Assembly: GCA_030710605.1 (NCBI GenBank)
Contig: CP092870.1
Coordinates: forward strand, 50,729,921 to 50,793,920
Source: Cordylochernes scorpioides
Taxonomy: Eukaryota; Arthropoda; Arachnida; Pseudoscorpiones; Chernetidae
DNA length: 64,000 nucleotides
Reading direction: 5' to 3'
Part shown: positions 45,591 to 56,911 of the stretch, piece by piece
How positions within the stretch are numbered: position 1 is the stretch's first letter
Layout: every line of letters begins with the position of its first letter
Notes under the pieces: generated by a model
Seen by the model: only the letters and a program-made list of their open reading frames with translations
Database searches by the model: none
Told to the model about the DNA's origin: nothing
Program-made: the position numbers and the translations under genes

Positions 45591-45732
45591 CTTCACATAT
45601 TATTCATTGTTGCAATTATAATAAACTAGGTTGCTCTTGTTGAGCGGTACCTAATATAGTGATTTTGAACTGAATATTATATTGTATTATAAATTGCTAT
45701 ATGTATTATTTACGAAAGGAAAAATATGTTCA

Positions 45733-45962
45733 GGGTAGCCTAGTAGACATGGCATCTGCCCGGTAAGCGTAACAATGTGGGTTCGATTCCCATCCCTGGA
45801 CACTTTTATTTTTCCGTTTATCATTACTCTTCACAATTCATCATTTCATACCTCATTTCTAAGGTTAGAAATAATCGTTATTTCTCCTTGGAATAAATTT
45901 TGAATTTTCGTTGGAGGGAAACACTTGCGAGATAATTTTCAAATGTCGTTTTACAAATTATT
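45733..45962 (+). mobile_element. SINE 2, tRNA-derived, full length
   Basis: Head gtagcctagtagacatgg (A-box) and gggttcgattccc (B-box, 45780-45792), then the body cattactcttcacaattcat and the tail ttcaaatgtcg. The head is of Thr-like type by eye. Other copies are at 34206, 49206 and 61617. Confidence 0.75.
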
Positions 45963-46189
45963 TTACGATTATCCGCTCTGGTCTTGTTTACAATACAGTA
46001 ATGGATCAGTCTACAATAGAATCAGTCATACAGTAAGACATAGCAATATTTATAATTATCATCCTCAACATTATTACAGAGATTTCATAGTAAAATATAC
46101 AAATACAAAACTAAAATTTCCAATAATTATGTTTTTATATCTTGAATATAGAAGTTGCATGGCCAGCATTCATATTTCTGTAAAATAAA

Positions 46190-46376
46190 CAGACACTTCA
46201 GCCAGTTAGAGTTTTATTTTCTCAACGTTTCAACAAAAACTTTTGTCTTCTTCAGAAGAAATGAAAATAAAGCATTTGACAAGGCGTTAAATGCCCAATG
46301 TTGTATATAAATTCATTTCTCCTGACGAAGACAAAATATTTATAACTGGCCGAAGTGTTTATTTTTAAAAGTATTA
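46190..46376. mobile_element. Family F3 foldback element, second copy
   Basis: Inverted arms: agacacttcagccagtta on the left and taactggccgaagtgttt on the right. The centre carries one intact core on the minus strand (46221-46258) and a broken one on the plus strand (46320-46345, CTGACGA without GAAA). Confidence 0.65.
46221..46258 (-). ncRNA. Hammerhead-like core, F3
   Basis: Minus strand: CTT, CTGAAGA, A, stem II ACAAAA/TTTTGT, GAAA, CGTT, GAG. All invariant core positions agree. Stem I is CTT/GAG including one wobble pair, against CTC/GAG at 33831. Confidence 0.55.
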
Positions 46377-46399
46377 TATTTTTATATATTACTTATGAT

Positions 46400-47330
46400 A
46401 TATAGAGTGATATAAGATATTCTCTACGTACTCCGGTTCTTCGCGACGACGCCGCTTCTTCCTTCGTGGATAACCTACCCGTGCTCCCCTCTGCAGACTA
46501 CGCGATGACCTGCGAGAACTACCACTCAAGTGAAGCTCCTTTCCTCTGGCAGTATCTCTCGGCCTTACCACTGGTGGGGGGACACGAGAGACTTACCAGA
46601 AGCAACTGCGGTGTTGGCGAGAGTAACAACAGCAACCGGCAACAAGACTTCTAACACTTCTTCCTCCTTTATTGTCATTTCTACTGCACCTTACATATAA
46701 CTAGAATAACAATCAACAGGTATTTACATTACGTTACCTCCTAGGTCCAATATAAACGTGTATTTACATTTGACCTAGGAAACAGGACCACAGCAGTCGG
46801 CGATTTCCACACAAGTTTCAGATCGGAAACAGGCGAAAGCGCCGTCTATTGGCGGAGGTTGTAGGTGTTTTCAAGCCTTATACGCGACAATATGTGATGA
46901 TTAAATGTATCCTGCCGGAATTACTGACGTCATGTGTTTATCATGTCGGATTACTGTAGTGTGGTATGATTGGTTATATGCATTCGTGGTAGCCACAATG
47001 GTCAGAGTGGTTTCAGGCGGTGAATGGGATATCACAAATGGACGAGACATGTTGGATGTCACCTCAGAGAGAGCAGCCAACGCCGGTCGAGAAGGGTCTG
47101 ATCTATTCTAGAGCCAGAGGGGAACTGTCTGTAATCCGACTGTTTTTCGGACCGACGGTGTAATCGGAGATCTTTCTCCTGTCTGGGCGCCGGCTGTCAC
47201 TCAATCAAACTTTATTATTTCGTTTTGTATTACATGATGGCCAAACTGGAGAGTTGGATTGTGTCTACCATTTTGGTTGTTACACTATGACTATAAGTAA
47301 TGAAGACATTAAGACATGAATATTTCTTTT
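46400..47330. other. GC-richer island, unclassified
   Basis: Base composition is clearly higher in GC than the surroundings, for example gcgacgacgccgcttcttcc near 46445 and gtctgggcgccggctgtcac near 47180. Short frames occur on both strands, one rich in Arg. I recognise no protein and no repeat elsewhere in the window. A solo LTR or a host exon/promoter region are both possible. Confidence 0.35.
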
Positions 47331-47334
47331 CACA

Positions 47335-47640
47335 AATAAATCAAACTTCTACTGTCCTTACTGCGATGAAAAAATATTGGGAGGGCTTGGCTCATCAGTG
47401 GTGAACCTTCCCAGCGGTTTCGCCAATTAAATCTACCAGACCATTTCTTTAGAGCTCTAATAATGTATTGGATTATTCGCTGGGAGGGTTCACCACTGAT
47501 TAGCCAAGCTCTACCAATATTTTTTCATCTCAGTAAGGACAGTAGAAGTTTGATTTATTTGTGAGAAGAAACATTCGCGTCTTAATGTTTTTATTTTTTA
47601 TATATAGATGGCGTGTTATTGATTTGCATACACTATAACT
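47335..47640. mobile_element. Family P palindromic MITE, copy 2
   Basis: Arms ctactgtccttactgcgatg and complement, inner gggagggcttggctcatcag and its mirror, outer agatggcgtgttattg. The centre differs from the copy at 8160. Confidence 0.7.
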
Positions 47641-47781
47641 ATATTACATATTGGGGATATTAAGTATATATTGGAATATATTACAACATATATATATTTT
47701 ATATAAACGTAATATAACGTCAATAATTAATGTGAAAAATAGTTCAAATGTGATATTTTATTGGGATAAGGTACATAAATT

Positions 47782-48149
47782 ATGAAAAAAGCATCTCCTT
47801 ATAGTTCAACTGAAAGTTTCTGATAGCTTGCACCATCAATCGGAATTAATATCAACTATTCTCATTGATTTTTAATTATTCCATAATTAGCTCAAATACC
47901 CTTTCTTGATTAATCAAGAAAAGCTAACCACGGACGCGTTTTGGGCTGTTGGCCCTCATCAGCGTGGTACAAGCTGTACCTTAACGACCAAAAAACAGGT
48001 CATTCAGGCATCCTGTAAAATCATCAAACGGTTAGTTAAGGTCAGAATTTAAAATTTAACATTTAAAAATCAACGAGAATAGTTTATATTTATTCCGATA
48101 CATTCCGATACAACTTTCAGTTGCACGATAAGGAGATGCCTTTTTCATA
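47782..48149. mobile_element. Family F2 foldback element with complete ribozyme core
   Basis: Arms of about 85 bp begin tgaaaaa(a/g)gcatctcctta and contain aactgaaagtt and caactattct-like segments in inverted orientation. The central part has ttcttgattaatcaagaaaa and the hammerhead on the minus strand. Confidence 0.7.
47927..47968 (-). ncRNA. Hammerhead core, F2
   Basis: Minus strand: stem I ACCACG/CGTGGT (6 bp, perfect), CTGATGA, stem II GGGC/GCCC around CAACA, AAAA where GAAA is expected, CGCG, TC, predicted cleavage before CGTGGT. The only defect is G12 to A, shared with the partial copy at 10298, so it predates the duplication. Probably inactive. Confidence 0.65.
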
Positions 48150-48837
48150 GTCAATAATTAATGTTTATAGATAAGTTTTATCTTGTAATCCAATTATTCT
48201 TATCTGAAATAAATATTAGAGCTTCCTCCAAATCGCCATAAAATTGAGATAAAAATATTTTCAAACTTCCATTGGCAGCGAATATCTTAAAATTATTTGG
48301 TAAGAAAATGATGGAATTTTTTTCTTTATCCTTAGTTGTTATTGCCAGAATCATAAGTTATTTTGTAATCACTTAATAAAGTTAATAATCTAGTTGTTAT
48401 TGGGGTTTGTAATATAGAATGTATCGATTAAGATGTAACATCAGCTGAAACTAAAAGCTTACAGAGATGATATAAGTTTTTTTTTTAAATTTTGCCTACA
48501 ATAATGTGTTTTTTTTTATCCCAAATAATAAGACTATCAACCACAATGGTTAATCCCAACAATGAAACATTTTCAACAATGAAACATTATACACATCAAT
48601 CACTACATTTTCGCAAAAATGATTCTTTCAATAGCAACAGTGGAATTTAATCTCCACAACAATTACAAATTGTTATTAATAATAGTGCATCATAATATAA
48701 TTGTTACAATAAAAAAACTCAATTTGATGTTTACGGAAGAGCGATTGCTCGAAGCATATTATATATTTATAATTGTATGTAATTCTACTGTCCTCAAAGC
48801 TTATGTCCATAGTTCATCTAAAATACCTATTCAAAGA

Positions 48838-49060
48838 GTCTAGCATCAGTATCACTACAAAAGGAATATCGAAAAATGCAATATAACAGCGGTATGGTAG
48901 ATTAAACTGGTGAAATCTCTGGGAGGGTTCACCACTGATGAGTCAGGCTCCCATAAATTTTTCCAATGCAGTAAGGGCAGTAGAAATTGTTTAATTTCAA
49001 AAAGAATCATACGCGTCTAAAATAGTTTCGAATTTTCATAACAGATGGCGTGCTAGTGTA
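48838..49060. mobile_element. Family P MITE, copy 3
   Basis: Contains ctgggagggttcaccactga, gcagtaagggcagtag, and the outer part aacagatggcgtgctagtgt. It lacks a left arm and is joined to gcttatgtccatagttcatc, a segment also seen near 50130, 56690, 58040 and 59430. Confidence 0.6.
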
Positions 49061-49205
49061 TCATAATATAAATTATTAATTAACACAATAATATCGACCT
49101 AAATTACAACAATGAAATGTATTCATCAACAATTAAACTTTCCACAACAAGGTTTAATTTTCCATAAAATATAAACTTCAATCACAATAATGACTACTCT
49201 ATAAT

Positions 49206-49430
49206 ACAATATAATGAGGCTTATGATTGTAGAACGAACGTTTGACAATTTTACCGCAAAAGTTTCTTTTGAACGAAAAGGGGTTCGTTTCTCATCCCTG
49301 GACACTTTATTTTTCTGTTTATCATTATCTTTACAATTCATCCTTTCATACTTTATCCCTAAGGATAGAAATAGTCATCATTTCTCCTTATAGAAACTAA
49401 AATTGTCAAACGTCTTTCTACAATGACTAC
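49206..49430. mobile_element. Two SINE 2 pieces in opposite orientation
   Basis: 49206-49270 is the inverted SINE 2 tail (complement ttttcgttcaaaagaaactt). From 49270 a forward piece runs from the B-box region through the body. The junction falls within ggggttcgttt. Confidence 0.6.
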
Positions 49431-49569
49431 TTTATCCGCAACACAGAAATTGTATTCACCATAATGTATATTTTAATTATAGAAATAAATCCATAACACC
49501 TCATTATTACATTTTCAACCATAAAAATAACCTTATATTTAACAGACAAGTGTATACACAACAATAGTA

Positions 49570-49685
49570 TTATTCAAATTAAAGACACTGCGGTCAGTAA
49601 GAAAGATTTACTGGCCGAGGTATATGTAATTTGAAGAACTATGAATACCGGGCAGGCAGCCTCTAACTTTACGTTAATAGTATTA
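49570..49685 (-). mobile_element. Family F3 fragment
   Basis: Minus strand matches the flank and left end of the F3 element at 33744 (gaggctgcct, tagttct, aaatctttctta). Confidence 0.5.
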
Positions 49686-50214
49686 TTAGCAACAATGAAA
49701 CTCTACCGATAAAAATGACTATCCTCAACAATAGAATTTCATCAATCATAATAATACTCTATCCGAAACTACCACTAATTTATCTCCAACAATGGCACTT
49801 TATCCACAACAATGAACATTCTATTTCCAACAATGTAACTTTACTTATATCAATGACTAATTTATCCGCTCACTCACTCTTTTAGTGTTCTCATTTGTAT
49901 TATGACATAAAGATTGTCGAATTATTCCTTCTTTTAGCATTTCATCAATTTATACATAGCAATAACGCGCCATCTATATAATACAAATGAAAGCACCAAA
50001 ACGCGAAAGTTTCTTTTCACAAATGGCGCGTTATTGATTTATATTGATTTATGCCTAACCGGCCTTGTCATTATTGTTTGGGAAGAGCATTGCTCGATGT
50101 AAATATTTGAATGTAATTCTACTGTCCTAGGAGCTTATGTCCATAGTTTTCTTAAATACCATTTCTAAGATTCCACCTTTCAGTGTAGCATATAAAATCA
50201 GAATGATCCAATAC

Positions 50215-50605
50215 AGTATCAACAAGCTCTACAAGCTTGATACTCTGATATGATTGAGTGAAAATAAGAAAGAAGAAGAAATTATTGAATGTATAGACTC
50301 AACCATTGATGAGCTCTACTTATCCCCAGCAGACACCATCAACAAGCTCTACAAGCTTGATACCCTGATATGATTGAGTGGAGATAAGAAAGAAGAAGAG
50401 ACACATCCCCAGCACAGACACCATCAACAAGCTCTACAAGCTTGATACCTTGATATGATTGAGTGGAGATAAGAAAGAAGACATTATTGACTGTATAGAC
50501 TCAACCACTGATGAGCTCTACTCTTCCCCAGTAGACACCATCAACAAGCTCTACAAGCTTGATACCCTGATATGATTGAGTGGAGATAAGAAAGAAGAAG
50601 ATCTC
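50215..50605. repeat. 120-bp satellite, block 2
   Basis: Three to four partial units of the satellite at 10740 (accatcaacaagctctacaa, gattgagtggagataagaaa), with internal deletions. Confidence 0.85.
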
Positions 50606-51199
50606 TCTCTTGAAGAGCCTTGAGATGATAGGAGAGCCCCCTTTACTGTCTGGAGGAAAACTTTTTGTCGTTTTGGGAGAACTTTACCTAACTGTAAATA
50701 GTTCCTCTTTTATTCTATCTTTTTACTATTTTTAAATATATTTTTAATTTTAACTGTTTTTTAAATATATTGAATTTATTATCAGAATTAAAAATCTCTG
50801 TATCAATTATATTAATCAAATATAAATCTCCTAAGTTTCTTTATTGCACTTTTAACATGATGACTTAACGAGTTATGTGCATAACAATTAATATAGCCCA
50901 ACTAGTTTGCGGCGACGGTCAATATATGGCGTCTAGGTTTGACGTCTATTTTGACAGCAGAGGTGACCTTTGTCTTTATACTTATTTATATACATATACA
51001 TTATTGTGTGTGACATATCTAACTAAATATATATATTGAAAAATAAGGAAAAAAGTCAGATATTGCTATTAAAATCAAAATCGGAATTTCTTGAAACGCT
51101 CTTATGAGAGCTTTTTAGATGGCAGAGCGCCATCTAGTGGACCAAAAATTAACTAAACGTTGATTTAGCTTGTTCCAAATATAAATATCTTGATATCTC

Positions 51200-51757
51200 G
51201 GGAAGCCTCTGGGACCAAAATGTTGGTAGAAGTACAGTCTGTACCGCGCTGACGAGGGAAGCCTCTGGGACCAAAATGTTGGTACAAGTACAGTCTGTAC
51301 CGCGCTGACGAGGGAAGCCTCTGGGACCAAATGTTGGTACAAGTACAGTCTGTACCGCGCTGACGAGGGAAGCCTCTGGGACCAAAATGTTGGTACAAGT
51401 ACAGTCTGTACCGCGCTGACGAGGGAAGCCTCTGGGACCAAATGTTGGTACAAGTACAGTCTGTACCGCGCTGACGAGGGAAGCCTCTGGGACCAAAATG
51501 TTGGTACAAGTACAGTCTGTACCGCGCTGACGAGGGAAGCCTCTGGGACCAAAATGTTGGTACAAGTACAGTCTGTACCGCGCTGACGAGGGAAGCCTCT
51601 GGGACCAAAATGTTGGTACAAGTACAGTCTGTACCGCGCTGACGAGGGAAGCCTCTGGGACCAAAATGTTGGTACAAGTACAGTCTGTACCGCGCTGACG
51701 AGGGAAGCCTCTGGGACCAAAATGTTGGTACAAGTACAGTCTGTACCACGCTGACGA
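51200..51757. repeat. 55/56-bp minisatellite made of ribozyme 5' halves
   Basis: About ten units from gggaagcctctgggacc to accgcgctgacga, with period 56 bp, or 55 where one A is lost. Each unit ends with the 5' half of the F1 hammerhead (stem I strand and CTGACGA). Only the last copy continues into stem II and GAAA. The long minus-strand frames in all three phases are artefacts of the period. Confidence 0.9.
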
Positions 51758-51785
51758 GGGCCAATAACCCGAAACGCGTATGTGG
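51746..51785 (+). ncRNA. Type I hammerhead core, F1, at the end of the array
   Basis: CCACG/TGTGG stem I (one wobble), CTGACGA (51751-51757), stem II GGG/CCC, GAAA (51771-51774), CGCG, TA, predicted cleavage after 51780. All core boxes are intact. Stem II has one mismatch next to its loop. Confidence 0.7.
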
Positions 51786-52139
51786 CTGACTTTTCTTGAT
51801 TTATCAAGAAATTAGGTTGGTCAAATATCTTTGAAACAGGTTAAATCAATGTTTAGTTGATTTTTGTTCCACTAGATGGTGCTTTGCTATCTAACATGCT
51901 TCTTAAATGAGGGGTCAGGAAATGCCAATTTTAATATATATGTGTATTTTTTTAATTAAAAAGGCATATATTGGATCAAAATATAATTTCTCATCTATAT
52001 TTTATAATCCCTATATATATATAAGTCAGTGTTATGTTTGTATACACGGCTATACACATCCACAAAGTTCAACCAAGCAGACTGAAATTTTACCAGTATA
52101 TATATATATATATACACACTAGAATCTCGAAAAACTTAT

Positions 52140-52720
52140 AATGAAATATTCAGCTCTCTTTCCCGAATATTCTTCGAGTTATTTGCAAATTTGCGTTGCA
52201 AATTTGCCCTTTTGCTCGCAAGCAGCGCCTCTAGCGATGAAGATGGGAAGTAATATCAGCTGACCTAATGTACATGTAAAACGTGTTTTAACAGGATATA
52301 GAGAAAAATTTGGAAGATATATTTGTCGCATTTTTAGCCAGGAAAATTTGAAATTGACAGGTTCAGGGAAAAAATAGTTGTTTTTTTAGTCAGAAAATGA
52401 TGATGAAAATATTACTGTATCATGTTTGATTATCAGATGCAAAATTATATCGGGAAAATTGATAAAAAACAGAGACTACGGTTGAAGCCAGTTAATTTTT
52501 AGTATGCAGGAACAAAATTCTAAAAGAAAAACATTCATTCGAGCAGAAGACACAAAGCCAGATCACCTCTCTATAAAAATATCGCTTCCCAGACACAAAG
52601 TTTGGAGCGGGACGTTTCACATGGGTGAAATCCACGGCGCCAATTTATAATTGTATCGAATAGTATTTGAATAAAAACATTTAACCGGGTAAAACCCTGA
52701 GTCATTCGGCTAGTATCTAA
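52140..52720. other. Spacer with a dispersed repeat
   Basis: cttcgagttatttgcaaatt and gctcgcaagcagcgcctcta (52175-52240) recur inverted at 55425-55480. Otherwise nothing is recognised. Confidence 0.5.
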
Positions 52721-52734
52721 TAATACCATAATAT

Positions 52735-52850
52735 CTTGATAAAGGTAGGCGTTCAGCCAACTGAAATATTTGTATAATAAACTATATTTTGATCCAATAT
52801 ATGCCTTTTTAATTGAAGACTTATTTATGGATTGCTCTATTTTCTAAATA
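52735..52850 (+). mobile_element. Family F5 right end
   Basis: ccttga-type core (atcttgataaaggtaggcg), cagccaactgaaatatt and the end ggattgctctattttc. The matching left end lies at 51945-51990, so about 700 bp may have been inserted between them. Confidence 0.5.
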
Positions 52851-53060
52851 AATATATGTATTTATTGCTATTCATAATTTAAATTTTGGTGCGTATCTCC
52901 CTATTTATTTTCCTTCTAAAGATTTGTTTTAGTAATTTGAATATTCTAATGCAATATTATTCTGCAAATATAGTGTGTTTGTTGACAAATTTTTCCAATA
53001 CATATTTCAATGTAGATAAAATATATTGCTGTTTGGGACACATTTATGTAAACAAATAAA

Positions 53061-53350
53061 TGAGACGCAAACTCCGCCTTTGCCGGTCCCAAGCCCGGAT
53101 GAAAAAGGACGAGGGGGAGCAGTAACAAGCTCACTAAAAATCCTGGGCTCAGCTGGCCATGCTGATAGTACCCTGTAAGGACTCCTAATCCAGGGATACA
53201 GGATGAGCAGCGTTTGTACTCCGTATTAGGAGCGGCTGCACATGGTGTCTATTCATGTCAGAAGCGGCCATTTCTTTTGGAGCTAAGTCGGCCTGCCACT
53301 GAGATGTGCTCCCAGTCTTAATGACGAAGGCAGACGCATTCTACTTCACC
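53061..53350 (-). repeat. Dispersed ~280-bp repeat, single inverted unit
   Basis: The complement matches the units at 58290-58820 (gcatggccagctgagcccag, accatgtgcagccgctcct, gaatgcgtctgcctt). Origin unknown, possibly a LINE untranslated region. Confidence 0.65.
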
Positions 53351-53374
53351 CAGTCATGATGGTTGTCAAGTCTC

Positions 53375-53430
53375 AAGCTTTACAAGCTTGATACCCTAAT
53401 ATGATTGAGTGGAGATAAGAAAGAAGAAGA
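53375..53430. repeat. 120-bp satellite monomer fragment
   Basis: tacaagcttgataccctaat and gattgagtggagataagaaa match the satellite at 10740. Confidence 0.75.
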
Positions 53431-53898
53431 AGAGAAGCAAATTAATCTACTTGACATAGTAAGAAATCAATTAGCGAAATAAGTGTCAATTAACAAGGTG
53501 GTAAAATATAAACCAAGTAGTTACGGGATAAATTACAGCTGTTTAATGAGCTATTTACAGGAATGGGCTCTCTGTAATTTAGCAGCTCGTAACATTTATG
53601 TGGTTTAGTTGAGGTGTGGGTTAATTTACAGAAATGGTGGAACGCCATCCTCGCATCTACCAAGACACACATCTATAAGTACTTCCTTGGTGTGGAACTG
53701 AGGAGTGAAGACCTTGTCTGGAGGAGAACTCTCTCAAGGTGGGGAAGTCTTCCTTGCTGAAGATATTTATACATATACAACTATATATATTCCCCTACAT
53801 TTTATCTACCCTTTATTTACTATTTTATTATATATTTTTCCCACGTTTGTAAAAATTGATTAGAAGAATCAATAAAATTGTTTAAATTGTCTTCAGGG

Positions 53899-54742
53899 CA
53901 GTGGTCGGCAAACTTTTGAGCTGGAAGAGCTAAAAATCACAATTAAAAAAAAATTCAAAGTTTTTAAAGAGCCACAATATTTTTCAATGCCAACAATAAA
54001 TAGTACTTACTTAAATAAAGTTTTTGGTGAAATAAAGTTTGTGGCGAGTACAAGTGGATGAGAGATAGAATCGATGTCTAGTCCTTGTTAATCGATTCAG
54101 AAAGATTTTTAAATGTTTTTTTTTTTAATGAAATAAATGATTTTGTGCTCCATGGAATGTGGGGTGCCATTGCCCCGTTAGTCAGTAACAGTTCCCTGTT
54201 CACAGTTACCGTAGCGGCTCACGACACTGTACTACAGGTCTTACTTGTGCTACTTCTCCCGCCCGCTACGTAGAGGAGGACTTCTGGGCAGTTAAAGGGA
54301 ATATGGTGGTAGTGTCTTGTCCTCCATGGAAAGGGAGGTGCCCCGTTAGTCAGTAACAGTTCCCTGTTCACGGTTACCGTTGCGGCTCACGGCACCGTAC
54401 TACAGGACAGTCCCTTACTTGTGCTACTTCTCCCGCCCGCTACGTAGAGGAGGACTTCTGGGCAGTTAAAGGGAATATGGTGGTGGTGTCTTGTCCTCCA
54501 TGGAAAGGGAGGTGCCCCGTTAGTCAGCCACAGTTCCCTGTTCACGGTTACCGTTGCGGCTCACGGCACCGTACTACAGGACAGTCCCTTACTTGTGCTA
54601 CTTCTCCTGCCCGCCACGTAGAGGAGGACTTCTGGGCAGGAATAAAATAAATAATATTTACGTATGGAACTATATAAAGAGCCGCAGCTTCATTTCCAAA
54701 GAGCCGCATGTGGCTTGCGAGCCGCAGTTTTCCGACCCTCTG
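53899..54742. mobile_element. Non-autonomous hAT element carrying a tandem repeat
   Basis: The ends are cagtggtcggcaaac and gttttccgaccctctg, with inner gagccgcatgtggcttgcga typical of the hAT class seen at 34436. I cannot find a clean 8-bp duplication. No transposase. Confidence 0.65.
54150..54645. repeat. 173-175-bp tandem repeat inside the hAT element
   Basis: Three units start at ccatgga (54150, 54323, 54498). Each holds gccccgttagtcag, a 20-bp near-palindrome around acggttaccgt, and ctacgtagaggaggacttct. A single inverted unit is at 4670. Confidence 0.85.
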
Positions 54743-54817
54743 ATTTAGAAGTCTGAGACGTTGTAACGGAATGAAGGCTTTGAGATTCCTCCTTACTTTC
54801 AACAACCCAAATAACTT

Positions 54818-55000
54818 GTAGCAAAGAATTTATTATTTTATTAACAGAGCATCATTTTTTATGTTTATATTTTGTTACTCTGTAAAACCCTCATTGCTTA
54901 TTATTTTTTATTATTTTATTATTTTTATCATTTACAGTTTGTTCTTGTCTTAAATAAATTGCTGTGTCATCCTAAAGTTTGTCTTTCCTAATTTTCTACA
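54818..55000 (+). mobile_element. Solo LTR of family T
   Basis: Begins tgtagcaaagaatttattat and ends cctaattttctaca, matching the LTRs of the TRIM at 1471 (there inverted) over its length, including aataaattgctgtgtcatcc. Confidence 0.7.
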
Positions 55001-55920
55001 TTAGAAAATCATAGTTTTATCTAGTGAACATTTTTTCCCGGTCCCTTGAAAAATACTCGATAAGTTGAATAAAATCAATCTCGATGAAGTGAACATTTTT
55101 TCCCGGTCCCTGTGTGCCGTGTCATCCTGAATTTTGTCTTTCCTAATTTTCTACATTAGAAAATCATAGTTTCATCTAGTGAACATTTTTCCCGGTCCCT
55201 TGAAAAATACTCGATAAGTTTAATAAAATCAATATTAATTGGTTCCCTCGGTAATTGGAAGTTAAAGGAATAGTATCTTCGCCTTGGAATTGTATCATTA
55301 TTCTTGTCTCAAATAAATTGCCGTGTCATCCTGAGATAATCTTACTTTTGATAAATAATATTTAAGATAACAAACTTAGTGATAAGAAAACTTGTTATCA
55401 TCGTCACAATGGGGGCGCTGCTTGCGAGTTAAATCTACAAATCTGCAAATAACTCTAAGGATATTCAAGATATTCAAGAAATTATTTTTCAAAAACCTTC
55501 CCGGGAATATACCTAATAATATCCCAAAATTTCACGGCGATTAGATGTATGGTTTTTGAATCTATAGAGTACAGACAAACAGACAGACATTCAATTTTAT
55601 ATATATATATTTTGCTACTCTGTAAAATTCCCTCATTCCTTATCTTTTGTTTATCATTCATAGTTTGTTCTTGCCTTAAATAAATTGCTGTGTCATCCTG
55701 AAGTTTGTCTTTCCTAATTTTCCACGTGGCAATATAATAACAAACCTTTAGGTATAAGGTTATCCCAAATATTCATATTTTTCTTAAAACCATTCTTTTC
55801 TTATTCCTTGGCGAATAATATTGTAGCAAAGTATTTATTAGATATCATCTACTTATTATTAAATTCTTGATTTTATTTTTTATTACTCAGGAATCTTCCT
55901 CATTGCGAGTTTCAAATTAT
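55001..55920 (+). repeat. Cluster of family T LTR fragments
   Basis: The 3' part of the LTR (gtgtcatcctga) recurs near 55125, 55320 and 55690, and the 5' part (tgtagcaaagtatttatta) near 55820. A separate phrase, agtgaacattttttcccggt, appears three times between 55025 and 55200. It looks like repeated insertion or unequal exchange of LTRs. Confidence 0.65.
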
Positions 55921-56199
55921 CGAGAGTCGAATGTATGTCTATTATTTTGTACATATATTCAAATGACATATATGTAGGGATAATTTTATTGTTAATTTCA
56001 ATTTGATGTATTGTAATCATTTATCCATCTGAATTCATTGCAATTTCATTTTAACACTATTTTTTTCACATTTTTTTTTTAATATGTCAGATGTTTTATA
56101 TTTCAGATGTTTTTTTTGCCTTTCCTTGCATCATAAGGTAGTCATCCTTTTCTTAAAACAAATTTGTTTACATAGAGATAAAGAGGAAAGAATTTTGTA

Positions 56200-56400
56200 T
56201 AATATAATAATTTATTTCACTAAGAAAGGTTCTAATTATGTAATTATTTACCTGTATATAAATATTATCTTTCAGTTACTTGGAAAGTTGCCTGTTGAAG
56301 GACGTCAAAGTCCGAAAGCCTGCCGAGTTTACAACTGTAATAAAAGAAACACGTCGCCGGTAACTTTTGTTCCTTCTTCAACATGTTGTCTGGGGATTCC
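56200..56400 (+). mobile_element. Family F4 half element
   Basis: Shares the order atttacctgtatataaatat, gaaagttgcctg, core, gccgagtttaca, aacttttgttccttcttcaa with 60900-61450. Confidence 0.65.
56290..56322 (+). ncRNA. Hammerhead-like core, F4
   Basis: CTGTTGA (56292-56298), A, GGAC (56300-56303), loop GTCAAA, GTCC, GAAA (56314-56317), GCCT, GCC. Variant A6U as in the rest of F4. Stem I is short. Confidence 0.45.
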
Positions 56401-56464
56401 TTCTCCTGTAATATTATTCCGTTTAAATTATTTTTGGAATAAAAGAGTCCATTTGTATACCAAT

Positions 56465-56900
56465 ATGACGAACCAAGCCCTCCCAATATTTTTCATCGCA
56501 GTAAGGACAGTAGAAGTTTGGTTTATTTGTGAAAAGAAACATTCGTGTCTTAATGATTTCATCTGTTATATAGATGGCGTGTTATTTCCCTATAGGTAAT
56601 TTATGTCTGACTGGATTTGTTCTTATTGTTTGCGGAAGAGCAATGCTCGATGTAAATATTTAAATGTAATTCTACTGTCCTAAAAGCTTATGTTCCATAG
56701 TTTACTTAAATACCATTTCTGAGATTCCACCCTTCAATGTAACATATATAAGCAGAATGATCCAATACAGTATTAGAGCTCTAAAGAAGCGGTCTGGTAG
56801 ATTAAAAATTAAATTGGTTAAACCACTGGGAGGGTTCACCACTGATTAGCCAAGCTTTCCTAGTATTTTCACCGCAGTAGTAGGAAGGAACCTCTTTAGA
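56465..56900. mobile_element. Family P MITE pieces, copies 4 and 5
   Basis: 56465-56590 holds accaagccctcccaatattt, gcagtaaggacagtagaagt and agatggcgtgttat. 56800-56890 holds gggagggttcaccactgatt. Between them are ggaagagcaatgctcgatgt and aagcttatgttccatagttt, also found near 50085 and 48730. Confidence 0.6.
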
Positions 56901-56911
56901 GAGAGAGGAGG

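Larger units (their letters stand above)
51105..51905. mobile_element. Family F1 element with internal array and ribozyme
   Basis: Inverted ends ttagatggcagagcgccatc (left) and gatggtgctttgctatctaa (right) with adjacent aactaaacgttgattt arms. Inside is a 56-bp array (51200-51735), then the ribozyme core and ttcttgatttatcaagaaat. Confidence 0.75.

Noticed and set aside
45733-45800. Functional tRNA gene
   Set aside because: A- and B-boxes are present but the acceptor stem does not pair, and the same head plus body recurs at 61617, so it is a SINE.
46389-46571. Arg-rich minus-strand frame as a small basic protein
   Set aside because: Low complexity in a GC-rich stretch, no homology and no supporting context.
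51115-51807. Three overlapping minus-strand frames of about 200 codons
   Set aside because: They arise from a 55/56-bp repeat lacking stops. The three phases encode the same three peptides in rotation.
56084-56599. A 171-codon frame
   Set aside because: It runs through an F4 foldback element, its ribozyme core and a family P MITE, so it is a chance reading frame.
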